Source: Bordetella parapertussis (GTDB taxonomy: Bacteria; Pseudomonadota; Gammaproteobacteria; Burkholderiales; Casimicrobiaceae). From it: a DNA stretch of 64,000 nt. The DNA lies in NCBI GenBank assembly GCA_943331295.2, contig CALQLA020000020.1, positions 20,718 through 84,717 on the forward strand, written 5' to 3'. The translations under genes and the position numbers were made by a program. Shown piece by piece: positions 9,710-18,182 of this stretch; within the stretch, counting starts at the first letter, position 1, and every line of letters begins with the position of its first letter. The notes beneath the pieces were generated by a model. The model did no database searches, was not told the origin of the DNA, and saw only the letters and a list, made by a program, of their open reading frames with translations.

Positions 9710-9876
9710 GATGACTGCCCCCACGCTCACTCCCGTTCGCTGCCCCCCGGGGGGGCGCGTCAGCGGCCTTCGGGCGGCCGGGCGGCCGCTGAGATGACTG
9801 CCCCCACGCTCACTCCCGTTCGCTGCCCCCCGGGGGGGCGCGTCAGCGGCCTTCGGGCGGCCGGGCGGCCGCTGAG
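9706..9876. repeat. Tandem direct repeat, two copies of an 83-base unit
   Basis: The segment 9706-9788 is repeated without visible change at 9789-9871, followed by a 5-base stub of a third copy. Each unit contains a C-run/G-run inverted stretch and a GGCCTTCGGGCGGCC hairpin. The first copy overlaps the stop of the solute-binding protein gene; the second ends nine bases before the ATG of the broken sulfatase frame. This looks like a betaproteobacterial intergenic repeat, and it sits exactly where the missing transporter genes and sulfatase N-terminus should be. The end of the window carries a similar element. Confidence 0.9.
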
Positions 9877-9884
9877 GACCGCCG

Positions 9885-10679
9885 ATGGGTGAGAGGTCGC
9901 GGCCTGCGCCGTCGCTCGAGAAATCGGGACAGATCGACAACACGGTGATCATCTTCCTGTCCGACAACGGCGCGTGCGCCGAGGACATACCGGAGTCCGT
10001 GACCATCGACGAGCTCGTCAACAAGCTGATGATCGCGAAGTCGCACACCCGCGCCGGCGAGCCGGTCCACTTCGGCAACGATCCGGCGCGGATGCCCGGC
10101 CCCGAGAACACCTACCAGAGCTACGGCGGCGCGTGGGCCAACCTGTCCAACACGCCGTTTCGCTTCTACAAGCACTGGATTCACGAGGGCGGAATCTCGA
10201 CGCCGCTGATCGTGCACTGGCCGCAGGGCATCGCCGCGAAGGGCGCGATCCGGCACGCGCCGGGCTACCTGCCCGACATCATGGCGACGATCCTCGACGT
10301 CACCGGCACCGCGTATCCCGAGATCTTCGACGGCAGGCCGATCGAGCCGCTCGAAGGCCGGTCGCTGGCGCCGGTGTTCGACCGCGACGGTCTCGAGCGA
10401 CCGCCGATGTTCTGGGAACACGAGGGCAATGCCGCGGTGCGCATCGGCAAGTGGAAGCTCGTCCGCGACTACCCCCGGCCGTGGGAACTCTACGACATGG
10501 AAGCCGACCGGACCGAGCTGCACGACCTGGCAGCGGCGCATCCGGATCGGGTCGCCGAGATGGCGCGCCAGTACGACGCGTGAGCCGCGCGCTGCGGCGT
10601 GATCCCGCGCGAGGAGATCCTCGCGCTGATGGGGCGCCAGGGCGTGACCCGCGCCTTCTGGGAGAAGCCGGAGGGATGA
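9885..10679 (+). pseudogene. Arylsulfatase remnant (C-terminal half, with in-frame stop)
   Basis: The frame [11 protein letters not shown] joins sulfatase sequence at [20 protein letters not shown], and continues through [20 protein letters not shown] and [19 protein letters not shown] to the usual C-terminus. Family members are about 500-570 residues. The N-terminal half, with the CxPSR formylglycine signature and the first metal ligands, is absent. The open frame stops at a TGA (10581-10583) right after RQYDA. Reading through gives [15 protein letters not shown] up to a second TGA at 10677-10679. Intact sulfatases end ...DAWxxRCGVxPxxE, so a TGG to TGA change is the simplest reading. The gene is therefore doubly broken and cannot be catalytic. 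Confidence 0.8.
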
Positions 10680-11224
10680 ACGCGCAGGGCCGTGCCGGGC
10701 GCGACTGCCGGAGCGGGCGGCGCGGACGCAATCCGGCGCGCGCGCGCCCGACGCGGTGCAGGGCGATGGCGAAGGCGACGCGCCACGTGACCGATGCCGA
10801 GCGTGCCGGATGGTCGTTCGTGTTCCACCTGCAGTTGCCGGAGCCCGCCCGCCGGCAGGCGCGGCAGGCCGTCGCCGGGCTTCCGTGGTGGCTGCCGCTC
10901 GAGCACGCCTCGTGGCAACGGCCGGAGGGCGCCGGGACGCACGTCCATGCACGGCCCGACCATCCGGTGGTGCACGTGTCCTGGAACGACTGCGCGGCCT
11001 ACTGCGCGTGGTCCGGCACGCGGCTGCCCACCGAGGCCGAGTGGGAGTTCGCCGCGCGCGGTGGGCGCGACGGCCTGCGCTTTCCGTGGGGCGACGACCT
11101 CATGCAGGACGCGGTGCCGCGCTGCAACGTCTGGCGCGGCGTTTTTCCCGACGCGCCGGCGTCCGATTGGCGGCCGGAGCCGGTGCCGGCGCGCGCGTTC
11201 GAGCCGAACGGCTACGGCCTGTAG
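10676..11224 (+). pseudogene. Formylglycine-generating enzyme (sulfatase maturase) remnant, truncated at both ends
   Basis: The ATG at 10676 overlaps the original sulfatase stop (ATGA), a sign of former translational coupling. The first 30 codons are unlike any protein family. FGE homology starts at [20 protein letters not shown] (about residue 32) and continues through [19 protein letters not shown] and [15 protein letters not shown] to [12 protein letters not shown] at 11222 then ends the frame where intact enzymes continue with GNVWEWC and the C-terminal cysteines. The N-terminal iron/GG motif region and the catalytic cysteines are missing. The break point at the 3' end abuts an inverted repeat (11240-11328). 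A sulfatase beside its own maturase is a standard pairing; here both are ruined. Confidence 0.78.
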
Positions 11225-11239
11225 CCGTCAACGTCTGCC

Positions 11240-11328
11240 GTAGCCCGGGTTGAGCGAACGCGAAACCCGGGTGGACCGTGCCGATTGCCGCAACCACCCG
11301 GGCTTCGCTCGCGCTCAACCCGGGCTAC
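11240..11328. repeat. Inverted repeat of a CCCGGG-containing intergenic element
   Basis: Arm 1 (11240-11274) starts GTAGCCCGGGTTGAGCG and arm 2 (11294-11328) is its near-exact reverse complement, ending CTCAACCCGGGCTAC. The arms are 35 bases with a 19-base loop, so a strong cruciform or hairpin is possible. The same core occurs at 19602-19646. It borders the 3' break of the FGE remnant and lies before the convergent CoA ligase gene, where it could also stop transcription from both sides. Confidence 0.85.
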
Positions 11329-11366
11329 GCGATGCCGGATCCCCGCGCGGCGAGCGGCAACGGGCG

Positions 11367-12989
11367 CTAGCCGGCGCGCGTCACCTGCTTCACGAGCTCC
11401 GGCCGCCGGATCTTGCCGGTGGGCGTCATCGGCAGCTCGGGCAGCACGATCAGTTCCTCGGGCAGCTTGTAGTCGGCCACCCGGCCGCGCAGGAACGCCA
11501 CGACCTCGTCGAGCGTCAGCACGGCACCCGGCTGCACCACGACGCACATGCAGTTCTTCTCGCCCAGCCGGAGGTCGGGCGTGCCGACGATGGCGACCTG
11601 CACGATCTTCGGGTGCTCGTAGAGAAGTTCCTCGATCTCGCGCGGGAAGTACTTCTTGCCGCCGCGGTTGATGATCTCCTTCTTCCGCCCCGCGATCCGG
11701 ACGTTGCCCTCGCGGTCCACGAACTGGCCCAGGTCGCCGCTCCGGAACCAGCCGTCGGCGGTGAAGGCGTCGCGATTGGCCGTCGGGTTGTCGAGGTAGC
11801 CCAGGTGGACCGACGGCCCGACCGCGGCGATCTCGCCCACCTCGCCGAACGGCACGTCGTTGCCCGCGTCGTCGATGATGCGCAGCCCCATCGTCGCCAC
11901 GCAGTGGCCGACCGTGCCGTTGACCTTCAGCGGGTCGTCGGTGAGGCGGGTGAACGCGTGATAGCCGGTCTCGAGCATGCCGTAGAGTTCGATCAGCTTG
12001 GCGCGCGGCACCGCGACCTGGAACGCCTTGATGGTCTCCACCGCCGCCGACGCGCCGCCGGTGATCACGATCCGCAGCGACGACAGGTCGCGCTTCGCGA
12101 GCGACGGCGCGTTGAGGATGGCGACGATCGACGCCGGCGCGGTCGGGATGTAGGTGACCTGCTCCTTCTCGATCAGGTCGAGCACGCCCTCGGCCGAGAA
12201 GCGTTCCATCAGCACGACGCGGGCGCCGGCCATCACCGACTGCACCAGCGTCATGTAGCCCCAGTTGAGCCCCACCGGCAGGTAGTCGAGCAACACCTCG
12301 CGCTCGGTGACGGCAAGCTCCGCGTTGAAGGTCTCGCAGGCGAACAGCGTCGTCTCGAAGCAGTGCAGCACGCCCTTGGGATTGCCGGTGGTGCCCGACG
12401 TGAAGCACATCCGCATCACGTCGAGCGGCGACATGTGAACGCGGTCCTGCGGCGCGATCTCGGGCGTGCCGTCGACCACCTTCGCGAAGCTCGCCACGTC
12501 CGGCGCCGCGACGTCGTCGACGCAGACCATGAGCGACAGTTCGGCGAGCTTCGGCCGCAGGTCGCGGATCATCGCAAGGTAGTCGAAGCCCTTGAACTGC
12601 GCGGCGCAGACGTAGGCCTTCGACTTCGAGAAGCGCAGGATGTACTCGACCTCGGTGGCGCGGAAGTCGGCGCTGATCTTGTTGGCGACGGCGCCGATCA
12701 GCTCCAGCGCGAAGAAGACGACCGGGAACTCGATCCGGTTGGGGAGCTGCAGCGTCACGACGTCGCCGCGCGCGACGCCCTGCCGGCGCAGGAACTCGGC
12801 AAAGCGCTTGACCTCGACCCACAGCTGCCCGTAGGTGATCCGCCGCCGCGCGTCGCACATCGCCTCGCGGTCTGGCGTCTCACGCGCGCGCTTTTCCAGC
12901 ACCTGGGCGAAGGTCTCGCCCTTCCACCAGCCCTTCGCCCGGTAGTTCTCGATGTCCTGCGGGGTGGGCGGACGGGGTACGTCGATCAT
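11367..12989 (-). CDS. AMP-dependent acyl-CoA synthetase (ANL superfamily)
   Basis: A 540-residue ATP-dependent carboxylate-CoA ligase. It carries the P-loop TSGTTGNPKG (197-206), the adenylate site ELYGMLETGYH, the hinge SGDLGQFVDREGNVRIAGRK, and the C-terminal catalytic lysine in PTGKIRR. The start at 12989 (MIDVPRPPTP) has AAGGAG upstream; the longer open frame is spurious. It is the last gene of the livKHMGF-amidohydrolase-SDR run, so it probably activates the imported acid or a breakdown product to its CoA ester. Sequence alone does not tell whether the substrate is aromatic, alicyclic or medium-chain. Confidence 0.88.
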   Translation of the reverse strand: MIDVPRPPTPQDIENYRAKGWWKGETFAQVLEKRARETPDREAMCDARRRITYGQLWVEVKRFAEFLRRQGVARGDVVTLQLPNRIEFPVVFFALELIGAVANKISADFRATEVEYILRFSKSKAYVCAAQFKGFDYLAMIRDLRPKLAELSLMVCVDDVAAPDVASFAKVVDGTPEIAPQDRVHMSPLDVMRMCFTSGTTGNPKGVLHCFETTLFACETFNAELAVTEREVLLDYLPVGLNWGYMTLVQSVMAGARVVLMERFSAEGVLDLIEKEQVTYIPTAPASIVAILNAPSLAKRDLSSLRIVITGGASAAVETIKAFQVAVPRAKLIELYGMLETGYHAFTRLTDDPLKVNGTVGHCVATMGLRIIDDAGNDVPFGEVGEIAAVGPSVHLGYLDNPTANRDAFTADGWFRSGDLGQFVDREGNVRIAGRKKEIINRGGKKYFPREIEELLYEHPKIVQVAIVGTPDLRLGEKNCMCVVVQPGAVLTLDEVVAFLRGRVADYKLPEELIVLPELPMTPTGKIRRPELVKQVTRAG

Positions 12990-13045
12990 GATGGGCTCCT
13001 TGGGTTCGAGTATGCGGCGGCGGCGAAGCGGCGCGGGGGCCGGCG

Positions 13046-13825
13046 TCAGCGCACGGCCCGCAGCAGGCCGCCGTCGACCTGGATCGCGGTGCCGGTGATG
13101 TAGCGGCCCTTCGGCGATACCAGCAGCGCAACGAGGTTGGCGATGTCGCCGGTGGTGCCCACGCGCTTCATCGGAATCTCGTCGGTGAGCCGCGCCTTGA
13201 CCAGGTCGGCGGGCTCGCTGCCCGCGGCGAAGACCTTCTGCAGCCGCGTGGTGTCGATGTAGCCCGGGCAGATCGTGTTGACGTTGATGCCGTGCGGCGC
13301 GACCTCGAGCGACAGCGTCTTCGCGTAGCCGATGACGCCCGACCAGGTCGCGACCGACAGCGCGAAGCCGGGGATCGGCTGGATCGCCGAGATGGCGGTG
13401 ATGTTGAGGATGCTGCCGCCGCCGCGCTCCAGCATCGACGGCACCGCCTCGCGCGCCATCCGCACGACGTACATCAGGTTCTGCTCTACCGCCTTCGCCC
13501 ACGCGAGGTCGTCGAAGGACAGCGCCGCGCCGAGCGGCGGCGCGCCGTCGTTGTTGACCAGGATGTCTATCCCGCCGAGTTCGCGCCGGACCGTCGCCGC
13601 CACCCGCGCGCAGTCCTCGGCGCGACGGCAGTCGGCCTGCACCGGCAGCACCGTGGCGCCGGTCCCGGCCCGGATGCGCTCCGCCGCGGCGACGAGGTCC
13701 GCCTCGCGCCGCGCCGTGATCGCGACCACCGCGCCCTCCTCCGCCAGCGTGTGCGCGATGCCGTAGCCGATGCCCTGGCTGGCGCCGCCGACGATCGCGA
13801 CCTTGCCTTCGAGGCCGAGCTTCAT
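13046..13825 (-). CDS. SDR-family protein lacking the YxxxK catalytic pair
   Basis: A 259-residue short-chain dehydrogenase/reductase fold. The NAD(P)-binding motif GGASQGIG is at 13-20, NNDG (normally NNAG) at 91-94 and the C-terminal family signature is TGTAIQVDGG. The catalytic region reads GFALSVATWSGVIGYAKTLS (153-172). Aligned to the usual PGxxxYxxxKxAL, the Tyr and Lys positions hold Ser157 and Trp161. The fold seems intact and the frame is clean, so this may be a substrate-adapted or non-oxidoreductase SDR rather than a pseudogene. It overlaps the amidohydrolase stop by four bases (ATGA) and is followed by the CoA ligase. Confidence 0.88.
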   Translation of the reverse strand: MKLGLEGKVAIVGGASQGIGYGIAHTLAEEGAVVAITARREADLVAAAERIRAGTGATVLPVQADCRRAEDCARVAATVRRELGGIDILVNNDGAPPLGAALSFDDLAWAKAVEQNLMYVVRMAREAVPSMLERGGGSILNITAISAIQPIPGFALSVATWSGVIGYAKTLSLEVAPHGINVNTICPGYIDTTRLQKVFAAGSEPADLVKARLTDEIPMKRVGTTGDIANLVALLVSPKGRYITGTAIQVDGGLLRAVR

Positions 13826-14682
13826 GGCCGCTTCATCGCCGCGAGAAAGCGCTCGGCGTTGTTGAGGAAGACGTCCTGCAGCACGTCGTCGGCGTAGCCC
13901 TCGCTGCGCCAGTCGCGCAGCAGCCGCTCGTAGGTGAACAGCGGGTAGTCGGCGCCGAACATGACCCGGTCGCGCAGGCGGCGCGGAATCTCGTGCTTCA
14001 GGTCCGGCGTGAAGTACTTGGGCGACCAGCCGTGCACCTCGTACCAGATGTTGCGCTTGTGCATCAGCACGGCGATGGTCTCGGGCTGCCACGGCCAGCC
14101 GGGCCGGGCGGCGACGATCTTCATCTGCGGGTGCGCGGCGGCCACGCGGTCGAGGTGGCGCGGATGGCAGTCGTCGAGGATGATGCCGTCGCCGCCGGGC
14201 AGCCCGGCGCCCAGCCCGGTGGTGCCGACGAAGATCAGCACCGGAATCCCGGCCTCGATGCACAGCGCGTAGAAGGGCTTCCAGGCCGGATCGCTCGCGG
14301 GGCCGCTGCCCGAGCCCGACACGGCGAAGCCGATGAACCCCGGCGCGTGGTCGATGCAGCGCCGCAGTTCGCGCACGCCGTCGGCCCCGGTGTGCGGGTC
14401 GACGTGGATCCAGTGCCCCAGCACCACGTCGGGATGGGCGCGCTGCGTGGCGAAGCCGTAGTCGTGGACGGACCGGGCCTCCTCCAGAGGGATGTACTTC
14501 GTGTAGCCGAAGTCGAGCACCGTGCGCACGTCGCTCTTGCGGAAGTAGTCGGCCATCTCGTCCTCGGTCGCGTACTTCGGCTCCGAGTTCCACGTCTTCT
14601 TCTGCTGCGCGAGCTCCGCCTCCGTGCGCAGCGCGTAGCCGCGCTTCGTCCCCCAGTGGGAATGGATGTCGATCATCTTCAT
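13822..14682 (-). CDS. Amidohydrolase-family protein (amidohydrolase 2 type)
   Basis: A 286-residue TIM-barrel hydrolase or decarboxylase of the amidohydrolase-2 group. It starts MKMIDIHSHWG, giving the first metal HxH pair, and ends with FGADYPLFTYERLL, the conserved C-terminal Asp strand. The family includes ACMSD-type decarboxylases, lactonases and ring-cleavage hydrolases acting on carboxylates. It lies between livF and the SDR in the same direction. The likely job is an early hydrolysis or decarboxylation of the compound brought in by the Liv-type transporter; the substrate is not identifiable. Confidence 0.85.
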   Translation of the reverse strand: MKMIDIHSHWGTKRGYALRTEAELAQQKKTWNSEPKYATEDEMADYFRKSDVRTVLDFGYTKYIPLEEARSVHDYGFATQRAHPDVVLGHWIHVDPHTGADGVRELRRCIDHAPGFIGFAVSGSGSGPASDPAWKPFYALCIEAGIPVLIFVGTTGLGAGLPGGDGIILDDCHPRHLDRVAAAHPQMKIVAARPGWPWQPETIAVLMHKRNIWYEVHGWSPKYFTPDLKHEIPRRLRDRVMFGADYPLFTYERLLRDWRSEGYADDVLQDVFLNNAERFLAAMKRP

Positions 14683-14685
14683 GGT

Positions 14686-15396
14686 CTAGTGGCCTGCTCC
14701 AAGGTAGGTTTGTTCGATGCGGGCGTCGCGCAGCAGGTCGGCACCCGTGCCGTCGAACGCGACGGCGCCGTTCTCCAGCACGTAGCAGTGGTGGGCGATC
14801 CGCAGCACCTTGCGCGCGTTCTGCTCGGCGATCAGGATCGACGCGCCGGCGGCGTGGATCGCGACGACGCGCTCGAGGATCGTGTCGAAGGCCTTCGGCG
14901 CGAGGCCGAGCGACGGCTCGTCCAGCAGCAGGAGCTTCGGGTTGCCCATCAGCGCGCGGCCCAGCGCCAGCATCTGCTGCTCGCCGCCGGACAGGTATGC
15001 GGCCGCCTGCCCGCCGCGCTGCGCCAGCACGGGGAACATCTCGTGGACGAGGGCGAGCCGCTGCCGCGCCGCGGCGCGGTCGGTCTGCAGGTACGCGCCC
15101 AGCTCGAGGTTCTCGCGCACGGTCATCGAGCCGAACAGCATCCGCCCCTGCGGCACCTGGACCACGCCCTGCCGCACGACGGCGTCGGGTGCCGCGTTGG
15201 CGAGCTCGGCGCCGTCGAAGCAGATCTGCCCGCCACGCACCGGGTTGAGTCCCGAGATCGCCCGCAGCAGCGCGGTCTTGCCGGCGCCGTTGGGGCCCAG
15301 CACGCCGACGATCGCGTTGTCGGGCACGACCAGCGCGACGCCCTTCAGCACGTCGACGCCGGTGTAGCCCGAGCGCAGCGACTCAATCCGCAGCAT
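14686..15396 (-). CDS. livF: Branched-chain-type ABC transporter ATP-binding protein LivF
   Basis: A 236-residue ABC ATPase. Walker A is GPNGAGKTALLRA (about 34-46), the signature is YLSGGEQQMLALGRALM and Walker B is LLLLDEPSLGLAP. The short size, the start MLRIESLRSGYTGVDVLKGV and the C-terminus ending EQTYLGAGH are typical of LivF. It overlaps the livG stop by 14 bases and pairs with LivG in the cytoplasmic engine of the HAAT-family importer encoded by this operon. Confidence 0.93.
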   Translation of the reverse strand: MLRIESLRSGYTGVDVLKGVALVVPDNAIVGVLGPNGAGKTALLRAISGLNPVRGGQICFDGAELANAAPDAVVRQGVVQVPQGRMLFGSMTVRENLELGAYLQTDRAAARQRLALVHEMFPVLAQRGGQAAAYLSGGEQQMLALGRALMGNPKLLLLDEPSLGLAPKAFDTILERVVAIHAAGASILIAEQNARKVLRIAHHCYVLENGAVAFDGTGADLLRDARIEQTYLGAGH

Positions 15397-16165
15397 CGGT
15401 CGCCTCCTCGCCGAGATAGGCGTCGATGACGATGCGGTTCGTCTGCACCTCCGCCGGCGTGCCCTCGGCGATCACGCTGCCGTACTGCATCACCGTCACC
15501 GTGTGGGCGAGCGCCATCATCACGCGCATGTTGTGCTCGATCACCAGCAGCGTGATGTTCTGCGACTCGGCGAGCGAGCGCGCCGCGGCGATCGCGCGGT
15601 CGGCCTCGGATGCGCTCATTCCGGAGGTCGGCTCGTCCAGCAGCAGGAGCTTCGGGCGCGCGGCAAGCGCGCGCGCGAGGTCCATCCGCTTCAGCACGCC
15701 GAACGGCAGTTCCGAGGCCGGCGCATCGCGCCACGCGAGGAGGTCGAAGCGCTCCAGCACGGCGAGCGCCTCGTCCATCGCGGCGCGCTCGCGGCGGCGC
15801 GCGAGCGGCGTGGCAAAGGCCGCATGGACGAACGGCACGCGCTCGTGCCGGAAGACGCCCAGCACCACGTTGTCCAGCACCGACATCTCGCCGAACGGCT
15901 CGACGTGCTGGAACGTGCGGCCGATGCCGAGGCGGCTGATCGCGTGCGCCGGCAGGCCGGAGACCGGCTGGCCGTCGAGCAGCACCCGGCCCTGCGCGAT
16001 CGGAACGACGCCGGTGATCGCGTTGATGGCGGTGGTCTTGCCGGCGCCGTTGGGGCCGATCAGCCCGCGGATCTCTCCGGGCGCAACGCGGAGCGACAGC
16101 TCGCGCACCGCCACCAGCCCGCCGAAGCGCACCGAGACCGCGTCCAGCGTGAGCCGGTCGGTCAT
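15383..16165 (-). CDS. livG: Branched-chain-type ABC transporter ATP-binding protein LivG
   Basis: A 260-residue ABC ATPase starting MTDRLTLDAVSVRFGGLVAV at the ATG at 16165. Walker A is GPNGAGKTTAINAITG and Walker B is LLLLDEPTSGMS. The C-terminal BCA_ABC_TP extension (GSVIAEGTPAEVQTNRIVID) is diagnostic of LivG. The signature loop, usually LSYGQQ, reads LPFGVLKRMDLARALA, so the canonical LSGGQ serine/Gln pattern is altered. This is seen in some HAAT ATPases but worth noting. It overlaps livM by four bases (ATGA). Confidence 0.9.
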   Translation of the reverse strand: MTDRLTLDAVSVRFGGLVAVRELSLRVAPGEIRGLIGPNGAGKTTAINAITGVVPIAQGRVLLDGQPVSGLPAHAISRLGIGRTFQHVEPFGEMSVLDNVVLGVFRHERVPFVHAAFATPLARRRERAAMDEALAVLERFDLLAWRDAPASELPFGVLKRMDLARALAARPKLLLLDEPTSGMSASEADRAIAAARSLAESQNITLLVIEHNMRVMMALAHTVTVMQYGSVIAEGTPAEVQTNRIVIDAYLGEEATDAAD

Positions 16166-17124
16166 GGCGCCGGCGCCGCGTTCGCCGGCGGCGCGCGGCG
16201 CAGCCGCGCAGTCGCCTTGTGCCACACCGTGATGAGCCCGTGCGGCAGGAAGATGAGGAAGCCCAGCAGGATCAGCGTGTAGATGATGTCGCTGTATTCC
16301 TTGACCGGCCGCAGCGCCTCCGGCAGCGCCGAGAGCACCGCGGCCCCGAGCACCGAGCCGCCGACCGAGCCCATGCCGCCGACGACGATGAAGGTGATCT
16401 GCCGCAGCGCGGCCGAGACGCCGAACTCGACCGGGTCGATGAAGCCGACGACGATCGCCTGCAGCCCGCCGGCGACGCCCGCGTACGCCGCGGACAGCGC
16501 GAACGCCGCCAGCCGCACCCGGTGCACCGACACGCCCAGCGCCTGCGCCGCATGGGGCGACAGCCGCACCGCGTTCAGCTCGCGCCCGACGCGCGAGGCG
16601 AGCAGGTTGCGCGCCGTCCAGATCGCCAGCGCGCAGCAGCCGAGGACGATCAGGAACCGCGCGTATTCGCTGACCACGACCCCGCCCAGCGCCGCCTTGG
16701 GCACGGCGAGGCCACGCACGCCGCCGGTGACGCCGGCGAATTCCTCGATCACGATCTGCACGATCTGCAGGAACCCGAGCGTCGCCAGCGCGAGGTAGAT
16801 GCCGGAGAGGCGGCTCGCCGGTGCGCCGAGCAGCGCGCCCATGCCTGCCGCCAGCGCGGCGCCCGCCGGGACGGCCGCCCAGAACGGGACGCCGAACTTC
16901 GCGGCGAGCAGCGTCGAGCCGTACGCGCCGATCGCCATGAACGATGAATGGCACAGCGAGATCTGCCCGGAGTTGCCGGTCACGAGGTTCAGGCCGACGG
17001 CCGCGATGACGTTGATCATCGCAAGGCTCATCAGGTAGATCGGATAGCTGCCGAGCTTCGCCGCCGCCGCGCCGGCGAGCGCCGCGGCGACGAGCAGGAC
17101 GAGCGTGAGCCGGCCGCCCTTCAT
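16162..17124 (-). CDS. livM: Branched-chain-type ABC transporter permease LivM
   Basis: A 320-residue inner-membrane permease with about nine hydrophobic helices. The family stretches GLNLVTGNSGQISLCHSSFM (near residue 45) and VVGGMGSVGGSVLGAAVLSA (near 265) are present. The start at 17124 (MKGGRLTLVLLVAAAL) is preferred, since the open frame continues upstream only as a shadow of livH. It sits two bases after the livH stop and overlaps livG, consistent with co-translation. Confidence 0.92.
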   Translation of the reverse strand: MKGGRLTLVLLVAAALAGAAAAKLGSYPIYLMSLAMINVIAAVGLNLVTGNSGQISLCHSSFMAIGAYGSTLLAAKFGVPFWAAVPAGAALAAGMGALLGAPASRLSGIYLALATLGFLQIVQIVIEEFAGVTGGVRGLAVPKAALGGVVVSEYARFLIVLGCCALAIWTARNLLASRVGRELNAVRLSPHAAQALGVSVHRVRLAAFALSAAYAGVAGGLQAIVVGFIDPVEFGVSAALRQITFIVVGGMGSVGGSVLGAAVLSALPEALRPVKEYSDIIYTLILLGFLIFLPHGLITVWHKATARLRRAPPANAAPAP

Positions 17125-17126
17125 CG

Positions 17127-18002
17127 TCAGACCCGCTTCACTTCGGCGCTGCCGAAGAGCCCCTGCGGGCGGAACACGAGCAGCACCATCAGCAGGATGA
17201 ACGGCACGAGGTTCTTGAACGCGCTGCCGATCAGCACGCCGGAGTAGGTCTCGATGAGGCCCACCGCGAGGCCGCCGACGATCGCGCCGGGGATGCTCGT
17301 GAACCCGCCGATCACTGCGCCCAGCAGCCCGCGCATGATCAGCTGGCCGATCTCGGGATTGATGCCGATCAGCGGCGCGACGAGCAGGCCGGCGAGCGCG
17401 CCGATCGCCGTGCTGATCGCCCACGACCAGCGGTAGACGGTGGTCACGCGGATGCCCATCAGCCGCGCCGCCTCGGCATTCACCGACACCGCGCGCATCG
17501 CCATCCCGAGCCGGGTCCAGCGGAAGAACAGGATCACGGCGAGCGTCACCAGCAGCGTGCAGGCGAAGATCCACACCGACGTCGGGTTGAAGCGCAGCCC
17601 GGCGGCGACGATGGGATCGGTGCCGAACGGCCCGTCGATGCTGTTCGGGCTGTCGCCGAAGCGGACCGAGATGATGCCCTTGATCAGCAGTCCGATCGCG
17701 AACGTCGCGATCACCAGCGTGAACTCGGGCGCCTTGACGATCGGCCGGATCAGCACGCGCTCGACGACGATGCCGCCGACGGCGCCCAGCGCCAGCACGC
17801 AGGCGAGGACGACCGGATAGGGGAGCGCCAGCTGGGTGAGCACCAGCGCGATGTAGGCGCCCAGCGTCACGTTCTCGCCCTGGCCGAAGTTCAGCACGCC
17901 CGACGCCTTGAACGGGATCACGATCGCCAGCGCGACCAGCGCGTAGATGCTGCCGACGCTGATGCCGGCAATGGCGAGTTGAACGGCGAGCGTGGCGGTC
18001 AT
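17127..18002 (-). CDS. livH: Branched-chain-type ABC transporter permease LivH
   Basis: A 291-residue inner-membrane permease of the LivH type. It starts MTATLAVQLAIAGISVGSIY, followed by GVLNFGQGENVTLGAYIA, the conserved cytoplasmic-loop motif. The cytoplasmic coupling helix lies around SVNAEAARLMGIRV. It partners LivM. A 180-base spacer separates it from livK upstream, richer in possible stems than the other junctions of the operon; this may allow higher expression of the binding protein. Confidence 0.93.
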   Translation of the reverse strand: MTATLAVQLAIAGISVGSIYALVALAIVIPFKASGVLNFGQGENVTLGAYIALVLTQLALPYPVVLACVLALGAVGGIVVERVLIRPIVKAPEFTLVIATFAIGLLIKGIISVRFGDSPNSIDGPFGTDPIVAAGLRFNPTSVWIFACTLLVTLAVILFFRWTRLGMAMRAVSVNAEAARLMGIRVTTVYRWSWAISTAIGALAGLLVAPLIGINPEIGQLIMRGLLGAVIGGFTSIPGAIVGGLAVGLIETYSGVLIGSAFKNLVPFILLMVLLVFRPQGLFGSAEVKRV

Positions 18003-18182
18003 CGCGTCGGGAAGTCGGGGCCGGAGGGTGGCGCGGCGGCGGCGCGGCGACCGGCCGCGGGAACGGTGGCGGGGATCACGCCGTGCGTCCGGCGCAATGC
18101 CCGCGTGCGCGCCGGGCCGCAGCTGCCGGCCCCGCCGCGCAACGCGCGCAGCGGGCCCGGACGTGCAGCCGCGGCAGCGGCT

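Noticed and set aside
9706..9876. CRISPR array or IS end
   Set aside because: Two directly adjacent identical units without spacers, and no transposase, cas gene or target-site duplication nearby.
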